DNA of 47,580 nucleotides. Origin: an uncultured Porphyromonadaceae bacterium. GTDB lineage: Bacteria; Bacteroidota; Bacteroidia; Bacteroidales; Paludibacteraceae. Both the position numbers and the translations under genes were made by a program. The stretch covers positions 1 to 47,580 of the forward strand of contig CASEAJ010000067.1 in assembly GCA_949285425.1 (NCBI GenBank). Reading direction: 5' to 3'. Position 1 is the first letter of the stretch. Every line of letters starts with the position of its first letter. Of the stretch, positions 43,565 to 47,580 are shown piece by piece. The notes below the pieces were generated by a model. It was not told where the DNA came from, made no database searches, and saw only the letters and a list, made by a program, of their open reading frames with translations.

Positions 43565-44656
43565 ATGTTTCGGATTGTTTTGTTTGTCGTTTTTTTATTG
43601 GGTGGTTTCGGTTCGTTGTTTGCCGTTTCGGATTCCATTGTGTCGGGCAGCAGCTTGTTTGTCATACCCCATGCCTCTTATCAGCAGGAAACAAGTTGGG
43701 CTCCGGGAGTCGCTTACGGTTATTATTTTAAAAGCCGTGATTTGAGTCGTATCAGTTCTATATCAGGAAGTGCTGTGTATACTTTGCGACATCAGTTCAT
43801 GTTCAATACTACCCCAAAACTTTATTTTGGTAACCATAAATGGTATTTGTATTCCAATTTGAATATTCGGAATTATCCGGATTATTTTTATGGCATAGGA
43901 AGTAATTGGCAAGGGATAGAGGAAGCCTATACATCACAAGTGGTGTCGGTGCTGTTGCAGCCTCAGTATGCAGTGATGAAAAATCTGTATGTCGGTCCGT
44001 GTCTTTCGGGACGCTTCGAACGTGTAAAAACTCATTTTTCTTCACCGGAATCGGAAGCAAACGTCTATGCCTTGTATGGCCGGGCAGGGTGGTCTCCTTA
44101 TGCCCAAACGAGTTTGGGTGTAGTGGCAACCTTTGACAATCGTGATAATTCTTTTTATCCCTATCGGGGCAGTTATGCGAAACTGACGGCGACTGCGTCT
44201 GTGGCCGGTTGGGCAAGTACCTATTCCTTGCAGCAGGTTACGGCAGATTTGCGGCATTATTTTCCTCTTTTCAAGCAACATGTGCTTGCGGTGCAGCTTC
44301 AGTTTGATGGAATATTCGGTCGTAAAGGGATTCCGTTTCAGATGTTGCCTACGCTTGGAGGACGCGATTTGTTGCGTGGATTCAGAGAGGAAATGTATAA
44401 AGGAAATCTGATGATGGCAGCTCAGGCAGAGTATCGGTTTCCTATATTCTGGCGTTTCAAGGGAGCCGTGTTTTGTGCGACAGGAGAAGTGTTTGACAGT
44501 TCTGCATTCCGGATGAGTGACAAGATGAAGTTGGCTTATGGAATAGGGGTACGTTGTCGGGTGAATGATGCCCGGGTACATGTGCGTTTTGACTTGGCCA
44601 AAAGCAATTATATGGACAAGCTGCAGTTTTACATAACGGCAACGGAAGCTTTCTGA
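43565..44656 (+). CDS. Omp85-type outer-membrane barrel without POTRA domains
   Basis: A 363-aa protein with a signal peptide (FRIVLFVVFLLGGFGSLFA). The remainder is a beta barrel of the surface-antigen (Bac_surface_Ag) kind, including LGGRDLLRGFREEMYKG, which matches the conserved (V/L)RG(F/Y) loop of Omp85 proteins, and an aromatic end (DKLQFYITATEAF). No POTRA domain is present, unlike BamA or TamA. Patatin-like and other small Omp85 members resemble it. It lies between frr and rsgA, which seem unrelated. Function unknown. Confidence 0.8.
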   Translation: MFRIVLFVVFLLGGFGSLFAVSDSIVSGSSLFVIPHASYQQETSWAPGVAYGYYFKSRDLSRISSISGSAVYTLRHQFMFNTTPKLYFGNHKWYLYSNLNIRNYPDYFYGIGSNWQGIEEAYTSQVVSVLLQPQYAVMKNLYVGPCLSGRFERVKTHFSSPESEANVYALYGRAGWSPYAQTSLGVVATFDNRDNSFYPYRGSYAKLTATASVAGWASTYSLQQVTADLRHYFPLFKQHVLAVQLQFDGIFGRKGIPFQMLPTLGGRDLLRGFREEMYKGNLMMAAQAEYRFPIFWRFKGAVFCATGEVFDSSAFRMSDKMKLAYGIGVRCRVNDARVHVRFDLAKSNYMDKLQFYITATEAF

Positions 44657-44723
44657 TAAAATTTCAAGTGCAGGTAATGCGACTTTTGCTCCTTCTGTGT
44701 GTTTCTAGTTTGCCGTTAAATTG

Positions 44724-44731
44724 TAACTTTG
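44724..44731 (+). promoter_or_regulatory. Candidate -7 box for rsgA
   Basis: TAACTTTG fits TAnnTTTG, 23 bp before the rsgA start. The nearest TTTG upstream (44709-44712) is at only 11 bp, so the -33 element is unclear. Confidence 0.45.
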
Positions 44732-44754
44732 TCACTTGCTAATCGGTGTAAATT

Positions 44755-45678
44755 ATGGAAGGTTTGGTTATAAAGAATTCAGGCAGTTGTTATTGGGTAA
44801 AAAACCGGGAAGGCAGTGTGTGTGAGTGCAAGATAAAGGGAACATTTCGTATAAAGAAAATAAAGACAACGAACCCTGTTGCCATTGGCGATTGGGTGTC
44901 TTTTGAGGAAACGGCAGATGGCACAGGTTTCATTTATGAAATATCCGACCGTCGGAACTATATTATCCGCCGTTCTTCCAATTTGTCAAAGCAAGCTCAC
45001 ATTCTGGCTGCAAATCTTGACTTGGCCGTGCTGGTGGCTACGGTGAATTATCCGGAAACTTATACTGTTTTTATTGACCGCTTTCTGGCTACTGCAGAGG
45101 CCTATCGCATTCCGGCCTGTCTGGTGTTTAACAAAACCGACTGTTACGATGAGGCCGAAAACGAGTATTTGGATGCATTGGTCCATCTGTATACTACCAT
45201 CGGCTATCCGGTTTTTCGGGTGTCGGCCCTTCATCCCGAGTCTTTGAGCGAATTTGTGGCTTTTCTGCAAGGGAAAATCACACTCCTTTCAGGAAATTCG
45301 GGGGTGGGCAAGTCTACCTTGATCAAAGCTTTGTTGCCAGACAAGGACATCAAGACCGGCGATATTTCATCGGCTCATAACAAAGGTATGCACACCACCA
45401 CCTTATCGGAAATGTATGAACTGCCAGGGGGAGGTTACATTATTGACACGCCGGGTGTGAAAGGCTTTGGGGTCATAGATATGGAAAAGCACGAGATAGG
45501 GCATTATTTCAAGGATATTTTTTCTGTTTCGAAGCATTGTCGCTTCGATGATTGCACACATTTGCAAGAACCCGGTTGTGCGGTTCGTGAAGCTGTCGAC
45601 CGTAGCGAGATTGCCTTGTCGCGCTATCAGAGTTACCTGAGTATCATGGACGATTGTGATTCCGGCAAATATAGATGA
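44755..45678 (+). CDS. rsgA: Ribosome small-subunit GTPase A
   Basis: A 307-aa circularly permuted GTPase that checks late 30S assembly. An OB domain occupies about 1-75. The motifs follow in the permuted order: G4 FNKTD, then G1 GNSGVGKS at 180-187, then G3 DTPGVKGF. A zinc knuckle ([15 protein letters not shown]) follows near 260-280. It is separately transcribed between the Omp85-like gene and the Lrp gene. Confidence 0.96.
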   Translation: MEGLVIKNSGSCYWVKNREGSVCECKIKGTFRIKKIKTTNPVAIGDWVSFEETADGTGFIYEISDRRNYIIRRSSNLSKQAHILAANLDLAVLVATVNYPETYTVFIDRFLATAEAYRIPACLVFNKTDCYDEAENEYLDALVHLYTTIGYPVFRVSALHPESLSEFVAFLQGKITLLSGNSGVGKSTLIKALLPDKDIKTGDISSAHNKGMHTTTLSEMYELPGGGYIIDTPGVKGFGVIDMEKHEIGHYFKDIFSVSKHCRFDDCTHLQEPGCAVREAVDRSEIALSRYQSYLSIMDDCDSGKYR

Positions 45679-45748
45679 GAAAAATAAAAATTTTTTTCTA
45701 ACCCTGTCAATTTGTTTGGAAAAACCTTTAAATGCTGAAAAAAATAAA

Positions 45749-45790
45749 TATATTTGCAGATGATATTTGTTTTTGTATAAAATACTTTTG
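45749..45790 (+). promoter_or_regulatory. Two candidate -7 boxes upstream of the Lrp/AsnC gene
   Basis: TATATTTG (45749-45756) and TACTTTTG (45783-45790) both match TAnnTTTG in a very AT-rich 135-bp gap. TTTA at 45727-45730 lies 18 bp before the first. Two starts or an autoregulated promoter are possible. Confidence 0.45.
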
Positions 45791-45813
45791 CATAATTCAA
45801 AAAAATAAGTGTT

Positions 45814-46320
45814 ATGGTACAGCAAAGAATTGACCGGTTGGACAAGAAAATACTGCAACTGATTTCGCAGGATGCACGTATTCCGTTTCTTGAAGTGGCG
45901 CGTGAGTGCAATGTGTCAGGGGCAGCTATACATCAGCGCATTCAGAAATTGCGCAATATGGGGGTGCTTAAGGGGTCTGAGTTTATTGTCGATACCTATA
46001 AAATAGGTTATCAGACTTGTGCTTATGTGGGAGTGATGCTGGCGGATGTGAAAATGTTCAACGCTGTGGTCGAAGAGTTGAAAAAAATTCCCGAAGTGGT
46101 GGAATGCCATTATACGACGGGAAAATATGCCATGTTTGTCAAGATATATGCAAAGGACAACCGGCATCTGCTTCACATTATTTTGGAAAAACTATCGGTG
46201 ATACCAGGTATTGACGGGACTGAAACATTCCAGTTGTCTTTGGATGAAATATTCCATCGCCAATTGTCCGTGTTTGATGTCGATCCCAATGTCGACCTTG
46301 ATGAAGAAGAGGAATTGTGA
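45814..46320 (+). CDS. Lrp/AsnC-family transcriptional regulator
   Basis: 168 aa. It has an N-terminal winged helix (DRLDKKILQLISQDARIPFL, then REVCxVS-like NVSGAAIHQRIQKLRNMGVL) and a C-terminal RAM domain (AYVGVMLADVKMF..., TTGKYAMFVKIYAKD) that binds amino acids or other small effectors and assembles octamers. The end is strongly acidic (LDEEEEL). The AT-rich promoter region upstream has two -7 boxes. Its targets cannot be told from the sequence. Confidence 0.92.
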   Translation: MVQQRIDRLDKKILQLISQDARIPFLEVARECNVSGAAIHQRIQKLRNMGVLKGSEFIVDTYKIGYQTCAYVGVMLADVKMFNAVVEELKKIPEVVECHYTTGKYAMFVKIYAKDNRHLLHIILEKLSVIPGIDGTETFQLSLDEIFHRQLSVFDVDPNVDLDEEEEL

Positions 46321-46394
46321 TTTTTCTGCTCATGCCGCGCGGGATTTTATGCCACGCAGAATAGCTGTTGTGCCATAAGCCAATAAAAATATCG

Positions 46395-46448
46395 GAAGCG
46401 TCACACAAGCAACTTGGCATTACAAGCCGGGTTCGTGTGACGCTTTTC
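46395..46448 (+). terminator. Terminator after the Lrp/AsnC gene
   Basis: AAGCGTCACAC (46396-46406) pairs with GTGTGACGCTT (46435-46445), followed by TTCTG. Close by, GCTTTTCA-CA-TGAAAAGC (46468-46486 region) forms a second small palindrome. Confidence 0.7.
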
Positions 46449-46581
46449 TGCTTCATTCGGTCGCCTGCTTTTCACATGAAAAGCAAAAATAGCAGGCAAA
46501 GAATATGATTATGGACCTCATCTGAAAACATTTTTCCGACGAACAATGTTATATTGTAACCGGTTTCTAAAAACAAGGAAA

Positions 46582-47118
46582 ATGAAAGAATTGAAAAAAG
46601 TATTTCTCATCTATTTGCTGTTCAGCTTTATTTTGGCCTTATTGGTCAATGTGTTGGTCGATTCGTTGTTGGGCACTCCTCCCGGTTGGTTGGAAATGAT
46701 TCTTGAATCGGCTTTCTATGCTTTGTTGGCCGGCGGTTTTATGTCGCTCATTGGCTATTCTTTCTTGAAACTTCGCTTGAAGTTTCTGCTTTCCGATGAT
46801 CCCTCAGTGCCGGTGTTCGCTTGGCAACAGGTACGGGTGATTCCCATAGAAGAACCCAATTTCTCGTTTGAAGTGATCAAGTACCGCATTCGTGAGCACT
46901 TTGTCATTACGCAGTATGATGATGTTTCGCAACACCTTCTCAAGTTCCGTACTCGTTTCGGATTGCGTTCCTGGGGGGTAGGAGGCTGTGTTGTGTATGA
47001 TGAGGTGGCCCGTAGCATAACGTTGACGTGTTTTTCCATGTCGGCATTTTCAGAGCGGGAAACCCGTTCTGCACAAGCCGTCATAGACAAAGTGGAAGGA
47101 CTTATAAGGGGAAAATAG
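46582..47118 (+). CDS. Membrane protein with two helices, hypothetical
   Basis: From ATG 46582 the product has 178 aa and starts MKELKKVFLIYLLFSFILAL. Two membrane helices are seen, about residues 7-30 and 38-62. A soluble domain follows on the inner side (residues 75-178) with RFGLRSWGVGGCVVYD, and ends in IDKVEGLIRGK. An upstream start (46546) adds 12 unlikely residues. No family recognised. A palindromic array begins about 210 bp downstream. Confidence 0.7.
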   Translation: MKELKKVFLIYLLFSFILALLVNVLVDSLLGTPPGWLEMILESAFYALLAGGFMSLIGYSFLKLRLKFLLSDDPSVPVFAWQQVRVIPIEEPNFSFEVIKYRIREHFVITQYDDVSQHLLKFRTRFGLRSWGVGGCVVYDEVARSITLTCFSMSAFSERETRSAQAVIDKVEGLIRGK

Positions 47119-47325
47119 CCATTGGGAGCGCTTTTTCTCCTTCTCATGGGGATAGAACGGATGTACCCCCATGACATTCTCTTTTCATTTCCGCAAATAT
47201 TCTGGTAAATTCGGGATAAAAAGTTACATGAACTTTTTTATGGCTGGGCTGGCTAAGTTCCGGGAAAGGGAACATCCGTCGGTTCAAGCCCATGAGGTCG
47301 TGTGGTTTATGCCTTTGATGTTATC

Positions 47326-47409
47326 GTCTCACGTATGTGATATGCTTGTTCCACTGCTGTGAGACTAATGTTTCATTGCTGTGAGACTAATGTCCCACAA
47401 CTGTGGGAC
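47326..47409. repeat. Palindromic array with 22-bp period, locus 4 (four units)
   Basis: Units begin at 47326, 47348, 47370 and 47392. Arms are GTCTCAC/GTGATAT, GTTCCAC/GTGAGAC, GTTTCAT/GTGAGAC and GTCCCAC/GTGGGAC, with linkers GCTT, TAAT and TAAT. The left flank GTTTATGCCTTT...GTTATC resembles that of the elements at 17348 and 22987, and AATTCGGGATAAA near 47208 may be a decayed inverted end. The 462-bp region after 47118 contains this array and the 32-bp repeat set but no gene. Confidence 0.93.
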
Positions 47410-47457
47410 GACAACATTCCGCTCAAAAAACAGGGAAACTTGTCATTTAACGAATAA

Positions 47458-47580
47458 GGTTGACTTAAAATATCTTAATGCATAAAAGAGGTTGACTCAG
47501 ATTTGACTTATGTTTATATTGGGTTGACTCGTTTGTCAACTATTCACTTGTCGGGTTGACTTTTCTGTTTGTCCGTACAA
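47458..47580. repeat. Iteron-like repeat: GGTTGACT at 32-bp spacing (four copies)
   Basis: GGTTGACT occurs at 47458, 47490, 47522 and 47554, exactly 32 bp apart. Between them the sequence is not conserved. Extra related hits are TTTGACT at 47502 and the inverted GTCAAC at 47535. The window ends after the fourth copy, so the set may continue. A protein-binding array is likely; a coding repeat is not, because 32 is not a multiple of three. Confidence 0.8.

Noticed and set aside
47119..47325. tRNA or small RNA gene after the last membrane protein
   Set aside because: No cloverleaf or clear promoter/terminator pair could be drawn by eye.

Overview
The window looks like a chromosomal segment of a Bacteroidales species, probably Bacteroides or Phocaeicola. 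The reasons are the TAnnTTTG type -7 promoter boxes, A-rich leaders with few Shine-Dalgarno sequences, a YfhO protein, an AsnA-type asparagine synthetase, CarboxypepD_reg/outer-membrane-barrel proteins, LytS/LytTR signalling, and the str-S10-spc-alpha gene order without tuf or adk. No rRNA, tRNA or CRISPR locus was seen.

Region 1 (1-23 kb) is a mosaic of housekeeping and envelope genes. It holds a partial upstream gene, an aspartate dehydrogenase, a 1.27-kb island of two small envelope genes between two 112-bp direct repeats, a D-2-hydroxyacid-dehydrogenase-like gene, galK-galM, a DUF4294 gene, a frameshifted endonuclease I gene, rbfA with a LolC/E-like permease, a lipoprotein, prs, folA, asnA and yfhO. 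It ends with an envelope-signalling cluster: a LytS/LytTR pair divergent from a 923-aa CarboxypepD_reg outer-membrane barrel and a Spy/CpxP-like periplasmic protein.

Region 2 (23.3-42.1 kb) is one long collinear translation cluster: rpsL-rpsG-fusA, the S10 and spc genes to secY-map-infA-rpmJ, then the alpha operon to rpoA-rplQ. Hairpins in several intergenic gaps and an internal promoter before infA probably divide it into transcript segments. A terminator closes it. A good promoter then starts pyrH-frr, followed by a POTRA-less Omp85-type barrel, rsgA, an Lrp/AsnC regulator and a small membrane protein.

The most unusual content is non-coding. Four intergenic loci (6030, 17549, 23057, 47326) carry arrays with an exact 22-bp period: 7-nt arms of the type KTYYCAY and GTGRRAN alternate with 4-nt linkers. 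Two of these arrays lie inside short elements with ACGTGAGTTCGG-type terminal inverted repeats, and one element has a perfect 8-bp target duplication, so it looks like a MITE. A second, unrelated inverted-repeat family sits directly before the lipoprotein gene and folA. The window ends with an 8-bp motif repeated four times at exactly 32-bp spacing. All family assignments come from reading the sequence; no database search was run.
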